In this document: positions 17,452 through 25,736 of the stretch, piece by piece
Position numbering within the stretch: the first letter of the stretch is position 1
Layout of the letters: each line of letters begins with the position of its first letter
NCBI GenBank assembly: GCA_044508675.1
Contig: JBIQHF010000010.1
Location: 1-64,000, forward strand
DNA: 64,000 bases
Reading direction: 5' to 3'
From: Raineyella sp044508675
GTDB lineage: Bacteria > Actinomycetota > Actinomycetes > Propionibacteriales > Propionibacteriaceae
Notes under the pieces: model-generated
The model's input: only the letters and a program-made list of their open reading frames with translations
The model's database searches: none
Told to the model about the DNA's origin: nothing
Translations under genes and position numbers: made by a program

Positions 17452-18090
17452 GTGATGGGGACCCCGGACACCATCCCTGGAACCGTCGTCTACCTGGTCG
17501 ATGACGACCCCGAACTGTGTGAGTCGGTCACCTGGCTGCTGGGCAGCATCGGCGTCGAGCCGGTGGTGTTCAACGCCGCGGACGAGTTCCTCGCCGCGTA
17601 CGACGGCAGCCATCCTGCCTGCCTGATCCTCGACGTCCGGATGCCCCGGATGAGCGGCACCCGCTTGCAGGAGGAGCTCAACGCGTTCGCTCCGCACACG
17701 GCGATCATCTTCGTGTCCGCCCACGGCGACATCAAGATGTCGGTCCGCACGATGCAGCAGGGCGCGGTCGACTTCCTGGAGAAGCCGTACGAGCCGCAGC
17801 GCCTCCTTGACGTGGTGCAGGAGTCCATCGGCAAGGCCCAGGAGCGGTTCGAGGACCACCGGGCCCGCCAGGACATCCAGGCCAAGATCGCCGGCCTCAC
17901 CCCGCGGGAGCGCGAGATCCTCGCCCTGGTCGTGGAGGGGCTACCAAGCCAGAACATTGCCCGCAAACTCGGTATGAGTGTCAAGACGGTGGACGTCCAT
18001 CGGGCCCGGATCAAGGCCAAGACCGACGCCGAGAGCATCGGCACGCTGGTCCGCGACGTGCTGAGGTACGGGGCCTGGGTCACGGTCTGA
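17452..18090 (+). CDS. FixJ/NarL-type response regulator, copy 2
   Basis: 212-residue paralogue of the regulator at 11970-12644. Receiver: D17-D19 pocket, phosphoacceptor D61 (LILDVRMPRMSG), switch Ser in VSAHGD, Lys in LEKPYEP. The HTH (LTPREREILALVVEGLPSQN) and recognition helix VKTVDVHRARIKAK are almost identical to copy 1, so both probably bind the same DNA site. Start is GTG at 17452 or ATG at 17455, both served by GGAGGGAGG. TAGGCT at 17410-17415 is a possible -10. Likely partner of the FixL-like kinase and regulator of the iac genes; this is inference from position. Confidence 0.86.
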   Translation: MMGTPDTIPGTVVYLVDDDPELCESVTWLLGSIGVEPVVFNAADEFLAAYDGSHPACLILDVRMPRMSGTRLQEELNAFAPHTAIIFVSAHGDIKMSVRTMQQGAVDFLEKPYEPQRLLDVVQESIGKAQERFEDHRARQDIQAKIAGLTPREREILALVVEGLPSQNIARKLGMSVKTVDVHRARIKAKTDAESIGTLVRDVLRYGAWVTV

Positions 18091-18162
18091 CAGCGTTCAA
18101 CTCTACGCGTCCCCCGGAGCGCCTGCCGGGGTGCCGGGATCTAGGGCCGACGAGACCACCCC

Positions 18163-18211
18163 TCTGGGTAGGCGGCAACTGGTCGAGTTGTGGCAGTTTT
18201 CCCCTACCCAA
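18163..18211. repeat. Short MITE-like inverted-repeat element (deleted form)
   Basis: TCTGGGTAGGCGGCAACTGG at one end and TGGCAGTTTTCCCCTACCCA at the other form an imperfect inverted repeat in the convergent gap after the response regulator and iacF. The right ~29 bp matches the right end of the 120-bp element at 30626-30745 at about 22 positions, so this looks like an internally deleted copy. It may double as a transcription stop. Confidence 0.5.
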
Positions 18212-18231
18212 GGGGCGGCCTCTCGGCACGA

Positions 18232-19185
18232 TCAGAAGTAGTCGAGCACCAACCGGTCGGTCCGGGCCCGGGAGACGCAGACCGCGACCGTCTCGTTGGC
18301 CGCCTTCTCCGCCCTGGTCAGCACGTTGTCGCGGTGCTCGGGGGTGCCCTCCAGGACCGTCATGATGCAGGTGCCGCAGATGCCCTCCTGGCAGGAGGTG
18401 TCCACGTCGCAGCCCGCCTCCTGGAGCACCTCGACGATGCTGCGGTCCGCCGGGATGCCGTACGTCTCGCCCTCCAGCTCCACCTCGAACGGCCGGTTGC
18501 CGTCCGGGCCGGGCTGCTCGGTGGCGGTGAAGGCCTCCCGGTGGATCCGTTCCTCGGGGAGCACCTGCGCGGCCAGTCGCCCCACGAGGTCCATGAACCC
18601 CTCGGGGCCGCACAGGTAGACGTGGCTCCCCTCGGGAAGGCCGGTCAGGGCCGTACGGATGAGCGGCTCGTGCGCGGTCCGCGGCACCCCGAGATGGGCG
18701 TGCAGCTTCTGTGGGCACTTCTCCTCGAGCAGGCCGAGGAAGGCTGCCTCCTCGTGGCTGCGGGCGAAGTAGTGCAGGTCGAAGTCGCGACCGTGCAGGT
18801 CCAGGTAGCGGGCGATGCTCAGCATCGGGGTGATCCCGATCCCGGCCGCCATCAGCACGTGGTGCTCGGCGGTCGGGTCGATGCCCAGCAGGTTGCGAGG
18901 CTCGCTGATCTGGATCTCGTCTCCGACCGCCAGGGCGTGCAGCGCGACCGAGCCGCCGCGGGAGTTCTCCTCGCGCTTGACCGCGACCGTGTACGAGTCG
19001 GGGTCCTCGGGCTTGCTGCACAGTGAGTACTGGCGGGTGATCGCGGTCGGGCCGACCACGTCGACGTGGGCCCCGGCCTGGTAGACGCCGAGCGGACGCC
19101 CGTCGGTCCGGACCAGGCGGATTGCCTTGATCGCGGGTGTCTCGTCGATGATCTCGGCGACGCGGACGTCGATGAGTGGTGCCAT
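18232..19185 (-). CDS. iacF: Rieske dioxygenase reductase (IacF)
   Basis: 317-residue phthalate-dioxygenase-reductase/VanB-type protein. An N-terminal flavin domain (RQYSLCSKPED at about 50-60) is followed by a pyridine-nucleotide domain (GIGITPMLSIARYL, HVYLCGPEGFM). The C-terminal plant-type [2Fe-2S] ferredoxin has TSCQEGICGTC and a final Cys in VAVCVSRA. It passes electrons from NAD(P)H to the IacCD oxygenase. Preceded by AAGGAGG 6 nt before the ATG. Last gene of the seven-gene iacABICDEF run, 78 bp after iacE. Confidence 0.88.
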   Translation of the reverse strand: MAPLIDVRVAEIIDETPAIKAIRLVRTDGRPLGVYQAGAHVDVVGPTAITRQYSLCSKPEDPDSYTVAVKREENSRGGSVALHALAVGDEIQISEPRNLLGIDPTAEHHVLMAAGIGITPMLSIARYLDLHGRDFDLHYFARSHEEAAFLGLLEEKCPQKLHAHLGVPRTAHEPLIRTALTGLPEGSHVYLCGPEGFMDLVGRLAAQVLPEERIHREAFTATEQPGPDGNRPFEVELEGETYGIPADRSIVEVLQEAGCDVDTSCQEGICGTCIMTVLEGTPEHRDNVLTRAEKAANETVAVCVSRARTDRLVLDYF

Positions 19186-19263
19186 GGGAGTCCTCCTTCG
19201 GCGGGGGATGGGGGCGATCGCTGGGGAGCGATGGGGGGTCAGGATGGGGTCGGGACGGGCCGG

Positions 19264-20046
19264 TCAGCGGACGTACAGTCCGCCGTTGGCGTCCCAGCAG
19301 GCGCCGGTGACGAAACCGGCGCCATCGGAGGCCAGCAGGCAGACCATGTCGGCGATGAACGCCGGGTCGCCCATGTGGCCGACCGGGATGCCGGCCACGA
19401 CGGCGGCGAGCTTGTCCTCCGGGACCGTACGACGCACCACCGGCAGGTCGTGCGGGCCCGGCGAGATCGCGTTCACGGTCACGCCGGAGGCGGCCAGTTC
19501 GCGGGCGAACACCTTGGTGAGGGTGAGGATCGCCCCCTTGGACGCGGCGTAGTGGCCGCCGGTGGCGGTGCCACCGTTCTGGCCGGCCAGCGAGGCCATG
19601 TTGACGATCCGGCCGTGGCCGGCGGCGGCCATGGCCGCCCCGAACACCTGGCAGCCGAAGAACACGCTGGTGGTGTTCGTCGTGAGCACCCTGGTGAAGT
19701 CCTCCGCCGGGAGGGTCATCAGGTCCGCGGCCTGGGTCATCGCGGCGTTGTTGACCAGCACGGTGGGCTGGCCCCACAGTTGGCGGACCTTGGCCAGGGC
19801 GGCCTCGAAGTCCGGCTTGCTGCTCACGTCCACGCGCAGCGCGGCGGCCGTACGACCCTCGGGGTCCAGGTCCTGGGCCAGGGCGCAGGCGGCGCGCTCG
19901 TCCAGGTCGGTCACCAGCACGTGGTGGCCCCCGGCGTGCAGACGGCGGCTGATGTGCTCACCCATCCCGCCGGCGGCGCCGGTGACGACGGCGACCCGTG
20001 GGGTTGCAGGGATTGTCGGGGTGGTGGTCGGGGCGGTCATGGTCAT
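19264..20046 (-). CDS. iacE: Short-chain dehydrogenase/reductase (IacE)
   Basis: 260-residue classical SDR. Cofactor loop TGAAGGMG (about 22-29), NNAA, catalytic Ser in NMASLAG and YAASK. The IacE SDR acts in oxidation/reduction of oxindole-acetate intermediates during indole-3-acetate breakdown. Its place between the Rieske subunits and their reductase supports the assignment over a generic SDR. ATG at 20046 with GAGGAG upstream; another ATG follows two codons later. The last residues before the stop (WDANGGLYVR) are the usual SDR end. Confidence 0.82.
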   Translation of the reverse strand: MTMTAPTTTPTIPATPRVAVVTGAAGGMGEHISRRLHAGGHHVLVTDLDERAACALAQDLDPEGRTAAALRVDVSSKPDFEAALAKVRQLWGQPTVLVNNAAMTQAADLMTLPAEDFTRVLTTNTTSVFFGCQVFGAAMAAAGHGRIVNMASLAGQNGGTATGGHYAASKGAILTLTKVFARELAASGVTVNAISPGPHDLPVVRRTVPEDKLAAVVAGIPVGHMGDPAFIADMVCLLASDGAGFVTGACWDANGGLYVR

Positions 20047-20070
20047 CTCGTCATCTCCTCGGGGGTCGGC

Positions 20071-20586
20071 TCAGAGCAGGAAGCCGGCCGCGTTCACCGG
20101 GCCCTCGCTGTTGAGCAGTCGGACGACCTTGCCGGCGATCCGGTCGCCGTCGTCGGACAGGGCGATGGTGTGGGTGAGCTCGGCACCGAGCGTGTCGGTG
20201 GTCCCGCGCTTGTAGGCGACCAGCACCTGGGCCGACTTCAGCGTCACCGAGTCCTCGGTGACCTGCTCCACGGTGAACCGGGAGATCGTCCGGATCGTCC
20301 GGGCCGCGGCCAGGGCGGAGGGGGAGTAGCCCTGCAGCATCCGCTCCACCCGCAGCCGGCGCATCCGCGCGTCGTCGTAGACCATGTTCAGCGAGGAGGC
20401 GAAGTCCTCGGTGTCCGGATCGATCGGGATGACGTACAGCGCGTCGGCGGTGAACAGGGACTCCCAGGTCGCGTAGTCCTTGTCGTCGAGGATCGTGGCC
20501 TCGCGCCAGACCAGTTCGATCGCTCGGACGACGCGGGGATCGGTGAGGGAGTCGAGGCGGGCCTCGGCCAGTCGGAGTTCAGTCAT
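20071..20586 (-). CDS. iacD: Rieske dioxygenase small subunit (IacD)
   Basis: 171-residue ring-hydroxylating dioxygenase beta subunit of the NTF2-like fold. Typical features are an N-terminal helix then FLYREATILDD-like WREATILDDKDYATW, DDARMRRLRVERM and RTISRF. It has no metal site and supports the alpha subunit in an (alpha-beta)3 oxygenase. Its ATG overlaps the end of iacC by 8 nt, showing tight coupling. Confidence 0.87.
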   Translation of the reverse strand: MTELRLAEARLDSLTDPRVVRAIELVWREATILDDKDYATWESLFTADALYVIPIDPDTEDFASSLNMVYDDARMRRLRVERMLQGYSPSALAAARTIRTISRFTVEQVTEDSVTLKSAQVLVAYKRGTTDTLGAELTHTIALSDDGDRIAGKVVRLLNSEGPVNAAGFLL

Positions 20587-21856
20587 TGCTCATCATCCTC
20601 TTCCACATGGCATAGGCCCCGCGCATGCCGGTCTCGTCGGTGACGTGCGAGGTGGGCCAGCCCTCGGCACTGGTGGTTTCACGGTTGAGGCCACGGTTGA
20701 CCAGGATCGGCATCGACGGGTTGCCGGCCGCGCCGAGCTGCACCCGGTCCCAGCCCTCGGCGTCATCGGGGCTGCCGAAGCCGAACGGGCCCTGGAAGTG
20801 CTCGTGGATCCGCATCCGCTCGCGGTTGACGCACTCGGGGCCGCCGTCCATGCCGAGCGACATGTGCCAGATCTCGGTCTCGTCGGGCCCGATCGGGATC
20901 AGCACCCGGAAGAACGACAGCGAGAACGAGACGTTCGGGAAGGTGTTCAGGTTGAAGCCCGACCCATGCATGGAGCGGATGAAACGACGGATCTGCTCGG
21001 GGGTGTACTCCCCGGAGGCCTCGAGCTCGGCGACCAGGTGGTTGAACCGCGGCTGGAGCGGGGCGCCGTCGTCGATGTCCAGGTCGGCGTTCGCGGGGGC
21101 CATGATCGCCACGCTGTGCCCGTTGCCGAGGTCGTGGGTGACGGCTTCGGGATCGTTCATGAACGACATCATGTCGGCGGTCTCGGCGTCGATCGAGGAC
21201 AGCCAGGACTTGTGCACCATCGGGAAGTGGTAGCCGTCGGTGGTGTTCTCCAACTGGATCTTCCAGTTCCCCTTGAAGCGGAACTTGTGGATCCCGGTGA
21301 CCTTGGCCGGGTAGCCGTTGGTCTGCTTGAAGAACCGGTCGATCCAGATCCTCGCGTCGCCGAGGAAGTCCTCCAGCGGCTCGGCGTCCAGGTTGAACGT
21401 CGCCCAGATCATCCCGGCGTACGACTCGGTGCGCAGCTTCTGCAGCGGGTAGTCGGCCTTCTCGACCACACCCTCGTAGCCCTCCGGGTACGGGATGCCG
21501 CGCAACTTGCCGTCCAGGGCGTACGACCAGTTGTGGTAGGGGCAGGTGAAGCCGTTCGCCTTGCCCTTCGACTGGTCGCAGACCGTGGCCCCGCGGTGGC
21601 GGCAGCGGTTCAGCAGGGTGTTGAACCCGCCCTTGCGGTCACGGTTGACGATCACCGGCTGGCGGCCGACGTACGTGGTCTTGAACGAGCCAGGCTCGGG
21701 GATCTCGCTCTCGTGGGCGACCCACACCCACGAGGTGGAGAAGATCTTCTCCATCTCATCCTCGAAGAGGGCGGGGTCGGTGTACAACTGGCCGGCGACA
21801 CGGTCGGCCTTGGCGAGGTCCGCGTACGTGTCGACGACCCGGGGTGCGGTGGTCAT
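20579..21856 (-). CDS. iacC: Rieske dioxygenase large subunit (IacC)
   Basis: 425-residue ring-hydroxylating oxygenase alpha subunit. Rieske ligands C85/H87 (CRHRGATVC) and C105/H108 (CPYHNWSY); mononuclear iron motif N204-D207-H210-H215 in ENTTDGYHFPMVH. In Iac pathways this oxygenase converts the oxidised oxindole-acetate intermediate onward, ending at catechol. I start at the ATG at 21856 (MTTAPRVV), with GGAG 6 nt upstream, rather than four codons earlier where no ribosome site is visible. Sequence alone would also permit an anthranilate- or benzoate-type substrate; the neighbours point to iac. Confidence 0.87.
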   Translation of the reverse strand: MTTAPRVVDTYADLAKADRVAGQLYTDPALFEDEMEKIFSTSWVWVAHESEIPEPGSFKTTYVGRQPVIVNRDRKGGFNTLLNRCRHRGATVCDQSKGKANGFTCPYHNWSYALDGKLRGIPYPEGYEGVVEKADYPLQKLRTESYAGMIWATFNLDAEPLEDFLGDARIWIDRFFKQTNGYPAKVTGIHKFRFKGNWKIQLENTTDGYHFPMVHKSWLSSIDAETADMMSFMNDPEAVTHDLGNGHSVAIMAPANADLDIDDGAPLQPRFNHLVAELEASGEYTPEQIRRFIRSMHGSGFNLNTFPNVSFSLSFFRVLIPIGPDETEIWHMSLGMDGGPECVNRERMRIHEHFQGPFGFGSPDDAEGWDRVQLGAAGNPSMPILVNRGLNRETTSAEGWPTSHVTDETGMRGAYAMWKRMMSND

Positions 21857-21896
21857 GGTCGGCTCCATCCGGTGGGGGTCAGGTGGTGGAATGTGG

Positions 21897-22421
21897 TCAG
21901 CAGGTCGTGGGGAGGGGCAGCAGGTGCGCCATCGCCTCCGCCGAGACCGGGGTGGCGAACAGGCGCTCGGTGGTGAAGTGCCGGATCAGGGCACCGGGCG
22001 GCTGGTGCCGCTCGGCGGAGAGGGTGAAGGTGACCTGCAGGCGTGCGCAGCGCAGCTCGGCCCGGCCATCGGCCAGCAGCGACAGTTGCTGCATCAGCCA
22101 GCGGCCCCGGGCCTGGCCCCGGTTGACCAACTCGACCCGTCCGACACCCAGCAGGTGGGCGTTGCGGACGAAGTGGTCGACCGGCGGCAGGTAGCCGGCG
22201 ACCAGGGCCTGCACCGCCGTCCGCCCCTCGGCCCGGCCGTACGTGCCGGCGTACTCCGGCCCGATCCCCTCCCAGACGGCGTCCTCGGTGAAGAGGGCAC
22301 CGATCCGGTCCGGCTCGGCCAGCGGGCCGGGGACGTCGCACAGGTCGAAGTAGCGGGTGAGGCAGGCGGTGGCGGCCTCGGTCGCCTCCAGCCGTGCCAG
22401 CCGGGTCTCCAGGGTGGCCAT
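21897..22421 (-). CDS. iacI: SnoaL/NTF2-like protein (IacI)
   Basis: 174-residue NTF2-like protein starting MATLETRLARLEATEAATAC, with YFDLCD, LFTEDAVWEGIG and HFTTERLF. This fold includes SnoaL-type cyclases/hydrolases and dioxygenase beta subunits. In iac clusters IacI is a small protein of this kind whose step is not firmly defined. The ATG at 22421 is 2 bp after the iacB stop, so translation is coupled. Position between iacB and iacC and size fit iacI. Confidence 0.75.
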   Translation of the reverse strand: MATLETRLARLEATEAATACLTRYFDLCDVPGPLAEPDRIGALFTEDAVWEGIGPEYAGTYGRAEGRTAVQALVAGYLPPVDHFVRNAHLLGVGRVELVNRGQARGRWLMQQLSLLADGRAELRCARLQVTFTLSAERHQPPGALIRHFTTERLFATPVSAEAMAHLLPLPTTC

Positions 22422-22423
22422 CG

Positions 22424-22789
22424 TCAGTCCGTTTTCACGTCGGACCGGATGGTCAGCGCCCGGCCCATCCGCGCCTCGATGGTCGCGTAGCGCCACAGGG
22501 CGTGTTCGCCGACCATCGTGGTGCGGAAGAGGTTGCAGGCGTTCTTGACCGTCTCCTGGTCCCTGACGTCGGCCAGGACGTAGCAGGTCCAGGGCCAGCC
22601 GGCGGACGGGCCGACCATGTGCGAGTCGTCGTCCATGTTGCCGAGGACGTCGATGCCCTCCATGTCCTCCATCTCGCGCAGCATGCCGGCGAAGGCGGTC
22701 CAGACCATCCCGATCCGGTCCTTCGGCAGGTCGAAGAAGTTCTGGTTGATTCCCATGCAGAACAGCACGCGCAACGGCTGGTCGGTCAT
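22424..22789 (-). CDS. iacB: IacB-like small protein
   Basis: 121-residue protein starting MTDQPLRVLFCMGINQNFFD, with a central MDDDSHMVGPSAGWPW and a C-terminal TTMVGEHALWRYATIEARM. It resembles the IacB protein of indole-3-acetate clusters, which has no assigned activity; the fold looks like a small ferredoxin-like/EthD-type alpha-beta protein, an impression only. AGGAG stands 6 nt before the ATG. It follows iacA by 57 bp. Its presence is one of the best markers that the cluster is iac rather than another Rieske pathway. Confidence 0.72.
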   Translation of the reverse strand: MTDQPLRVLFCMGINQNFFDLPKDRIGMVWTAFAGMLREMEDMEGIDVLGNMDDDSHMVGPSAGWPWTCYVLADVRDQETVKNACNLFRTTMVGEHALWRYATIEARMGRALTIRSDVKTD

Positions 22790-22846
22790 CGGTCACTCCT
22801 GGGGTCGTCGGGAACGGTGCGTACGGGGTCGCTCGCACGGGGCGGA

Positions 22847-24007
22847 TCACGGGAAGCTGGGCACGGCAGGCTGCTCGCCGAGCAGCACGGCCCCGGCGGC
22901 TTGGTACGTGGCGGAGGAGAGCATCGCGTGCTGCGGCGGGACCAGCCCGTCCTGCAGGTAGCGCTGCAGGGGGTGCGCGTTGAAGGTCGCGCCGGTCCCG
23001 GCCAGGTCGAACGCGGCCAGCACCGCCTGGCGTCCGACGTGGGCGGCGTTGGTGGCGGCCAGCCGCAGCAGGGCGGTGGTCTCGTCGCTGACCTCGATGC
23101 CGGCCTCGGCGAGCTCGTACACCTCGCGGCTGATCTCGTAGAACCAGGCGCGGGCGGAGCGCAGGTCGGCCTCGGCGCGCGCCAGGCCGATCTGGAAGGT
23201 GGCCTGGGCGCCACGCTTGGCACCGCCGGTCACGCTGGCGCTGCGGCTGCCGATCGTACGGATGTGGTCGAGGGCGCCCCGGGCGGCGCCGAGGTTCACC
23301 ACGGCCAGCACCTGCGCGGCGTACGCGACCATCGGGTAGCGGTTCAGCGGCTCGTCGACGTTCGAGGCGGAGCCGCGGATGAAGGTGCGCTCGGTGGGGA
23401 CGAACGCGTCGGTCAGGTGCAGCTCGTTCGAGCCGGTGGCGCGCATGCCGGACACGTCCCAGTTCTTGACGATCGTGACGTCGGCGGCGTCGAGCACGGC
23501 CGTGCGGGGCCGGCCCTGGGCTTCCGGGCCACCCTTCAGCCCCACTCCCAGCAGGTCCGCGCCGGCGCAGCCGCTGGCGAACAGCCACACGCCGGTGCAG
23601 CGGTAGCCGCCCTCGACCTCCTCGGCCTCCTGCATGGGGAAGTGCCCGCCGGCGTACACCAGGTCGGGGCCCTGGGCGTACAGCTCGGCCTGGGTCTCCA
23701 GGGGGAGCGAGCCGAAGTAGACCAGGGCGGAGCCGAAGCTGGCCACCCAGCCGGTCGCCGGATCGATCGTGGCGATCTGTTCGATCCGGTCGAGGAACTC
23801 GGCCGGGGGCAGCGGCTCCCCGCCGAACATCCGCGGCGTCGAGGCGCGGTAGATGCCGGCCTTCTTCAGCAGGTCGATGTAGTCGCGGGGCACGTAGCCC
23901 TGCTCCTTGAATTCGTCGCGGCGCTCCCGGAGGACATCGAGGGCCTCCTGGAAGGCCTGTTCACGAGCGACCCCCGGTGGGGCGGCCAGGTTCCGGTTGG
24001 TGCGCAT
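22847..24007 (-). CDS. iacA: Indole-3-acetate monooxygenase, acyl-CoA dehydrogenase-like (IacA)
   Basis: 386-residue acyl-CoA-dehydrogenase-fold flavoprotein of the two-component monooxygenase kind. Landmarks: DYIDLLKKAGIYRASTPRMF, MFGGEPLPPAEF, DPATGWVASF, a flavin-binding WLFASGCAGADL, and a C-terminal HPLQRYLQDGLVP. IacA uses reduced flavin from IacG to start indole-3-acetate oxidation. ATG at 24007 with GGAG 7 nt upstream. Divergent from the kinase gene across 169 bp. Related alternatives are HsaA-like or hydroxyphenylacetate-type monooxygenases; the linked iacB, iacI, iacCD and iacH favour IacA. Confidence 0.82.
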   Translation of the reverse strand: MRTNRNLAAPPGVAREQAFQEALDVLRERRDEFKEQGYVPRDYIDLLKKAGIYRASTPRMFGGEPLPPAEFLDRIEQIATIDPATGWVASFGSALVYFGSLPLETQAELYAQGPDLVYAGGHFPMQEAEEVEGGYRCTGVWLFASGCAGADLLGVGLKGGPEAQGRPRTAVLDAADVTIVKNWDVSGMRATGSNELHLTDAFVPTERTFIRGSASNVDEPLNRYPMVAYAAQVLAVVNLGAARGALDHIRTIGSRSASVTGGAKRGAQATFQIGLARAEADLRSARAWFYEISREVYELAEAGIEVSDETTALLRLAATNAAHVGRQAVLAAFDLAGTGATFNAHPLQRYLQDGLVPPQHAMLSSATYQAAGAVLLGEQPAVPSFP

Positions 24008-24110
24008 CCGCGTCTCCGTTCCGTGTCGGTTTCGGTTTCGGTGTGCTGCAAACGTACGAACGGATCGCCCTGCGCCACCATTGGGATTACCTCGGCGGAG
24101 GCTGAAGGAA

Positions 24111-24122
24111 TCCCCTATTGCC
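24111..24122. promoter_or_regulatory. Candidate iac regulatory site (TCCCCTATTGCC)
   Basis: Reverse complement GGCAATAGGGGA resembles the site at 15493-15503. It lies midway between iacA and the kinase. A GGGATT..AATCCC inverted pair (24082-24115) spans the same area. Tentative. Confidence 0.25.
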
Positions 24123-24176
24123 GTGGGCCTTGGGGGATCGGGGACCATGGGTGGTGCTGCCCGACGAGGAGGACCG

Positions 24177-25736
24177 ATGTTTCCCAGCCCTGAGGACTTC
24201 GAGCAGATGGCGCTGCACACCGGGACCGGCATCCTGATCCACGAGGCCACCTCGAAGAACATCCTGTGGGCCAACCCCGCGGCCTGCCGGATGTTCGGGT
24301 TCACCCTCGAGGAGTTGCGCCCCCTGAAGGCCCACCACATGAGTGGGCGGGAGAAGGAGTTCCGCCGCGAGGTCGGGGTCGCGTGGTTGCAGGATGCAGT
24401 CGACAACGGCGTCAGTCACAAGCGGTGGAAATACCGCAGCAAGGAGGGGCGGGACTTCCTCACCGATGCCGTGGCGAGCCTGATCGAGTTCCCCGGAGGG
24501 CCCGCGGTGATGGTGCAATTCCGCAATATCGAGGCTGAAGTAGAAATGCAGTCCAGGCTCGCCCGGACCACCGATTACCTCCAGCGACTGATGGCGTACG
24601 CCTCGGCCGGGATCGTGCTGCTGGACGAGCAGAACCGGATCGTCGACATCTCGGAGTTCGCCGCGAGCCTGTTCCGTGCCCCCGTTGCCGACCTGGTGGG
24701 CCGCCCGCTCGCCGAGGTCGCCGTGTTCACCCCACCCCTGGACGGTGCCTGGTCCCCGCGCGAGAACCGCGGCACCTCCCGGGCGGTCGAGTTCCGGCTG
24801 GAGGTGCCGGGCCCGGACGCGCCGACCTGGCTGTCGGGACAGCTGGAGGACGTCGCCCACGACGGGATCGAGTCGCGCCTGCTGACCCTGCGGGACATCA
24901 CCTCCAAGGTCGAGCTCGAGCGCCAGCAGGCCTACCAGGAGGCCAATCTGCAGTACCTGAGCCGGTACAACGCGATGGGTGACATGGCGATGGTGATCGC
25001 CCACGAGCTCGGCCAGCCGCTCGCCGCGGCGAGCAACTTCCTGTCCGGGATCATGTCCCGGCTGGAATCGGGAACCCTGGCGGAGTCGGACATCCGCTAC
25101 GGGATGGAGCGGGCGCAGCGCCAGCTGGCTCGATCGGCCGAGATCGTGGCCAGCGTGAAGCGCTACGTGCAACGGATCGAGAGCACCGCTGAACGCCAGG
25201 ACCTCAACGCCATCATCGCCGACAGCCTCTACTTCGTCCGGCTGCGGGCGGCCGAACGGGGCGTCGCCGTCGAGGCGTTGCTCTCGGCGGACCCCCTGCC
25301 GATCAACGGCGAGAGCATCCTGATCGGCCAGGTGATCCTGAATTTCTGCATCAATGCGATCGACGAGGTCTCGCGCCCGGAGAACACCGACAAGCGGATC
25401 CGGGTGACCAGTTGGAGCGAGCAGGGGCAGGCGTGCTGCGCGGTCGCCGACTGGGGCCGGGGGATGGCGGCAGTCCCCGGTGATCGGCTGCTCTCCAGCG
25501 CCTTCTCCAACAAGGTGGACGGCTCCGGGATCGGGCTGGTGCTGTCGGAACGGATCGTCGAACGCCATGCCGGCAGCGTCGCGATCGAACGCCAGGACCC
25601 ATCCGGCACGATCATCACCATGCGCCTACCGATGGCCGCTGCGGACACGGCTGTCGGGGACACAGCCACCGGGGACACAGGCGTCGCGGGCAAAGCTGTC
25701 GGACCGGCCGGAGCCAGTGTCGGGGCGGGCTCGTGA
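24177..25736 (+). CDS. FixL-like PAS sensor histidine kinase
   Basis: 519 residues, no membrane segment: cytoplasmic sensor. Two PAS domains (about 5-120 and 132-245). HisKA with H276 in VIAHELGQPLAAASNFLSGI, the FixL/NodV-type H-box. ATPase: N393 in NFCINAIDE, DWGRGM (425-430), GSGIGL (449-454). The last ~30 residues are a repetitive Gly/Asp/Thr/Val tail. AGGAGG is 4 nt before the ATG at 24177. Divergent from iacA and followed by an efflux pump whose GTG overlaps its stop. It most likely senses an indole-acetate-related ligand and phosphorylates the FixJ-like regulators nearby. No heme-binding His can be claimed. Confidence 0.83.
   Translation: MFPSPEDFEQMALHTGTGILIHEATSKNILWANPAACRMFGFTLEELRPLKAHHMSGREKEFRREVGVAWLQDAVDNGVSHKRWKYRSKEGRDFLTDAVASLIEFPGGPAVMVQFRNIEAEVEMQSRLARTTDYLQRLMAYASAGIVLLDEQNRIVDISEFAASLFRAPVADLVGRPLAEVAVFTPPLDGAWSPRENRGTSRAVEFRLEVPGPDAPTWLSGQLEDVAHDGIESRLLTLRDITSKVELERQQAYQEANLQYLSRYNAMGDMAMVIAHELGQPLAAASNFLSGIMSRLESGTLAESDIRYGMERAQRQLARSAEIVASVKRYVQRIESTAERQDLNAIIADSLYFVRLRAAERGVAVEALLSADPLPINGESILIGQVILNFCINAIDEVSRPENTDKRIRVTSWSEQGQACCAVADWGRGMAAVPGDRLLSSAFSNKVDGSGIGLVLSERIVERHAGSVAIERQDPSGTIITMRLPMAAADTAVGDTATGDTGVAGKAVGPAGASVGAGS

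Noticed and set aside
18232..24007. Benzoate, anthranilate or phthalate dioxygenase cluster
   Set aside because: Those clusters do not include the acyl-CoA-dehydrogenase-like monooxygenase, IacB-like and SnoaL proteins with an amidase; the whole set fits iac better.
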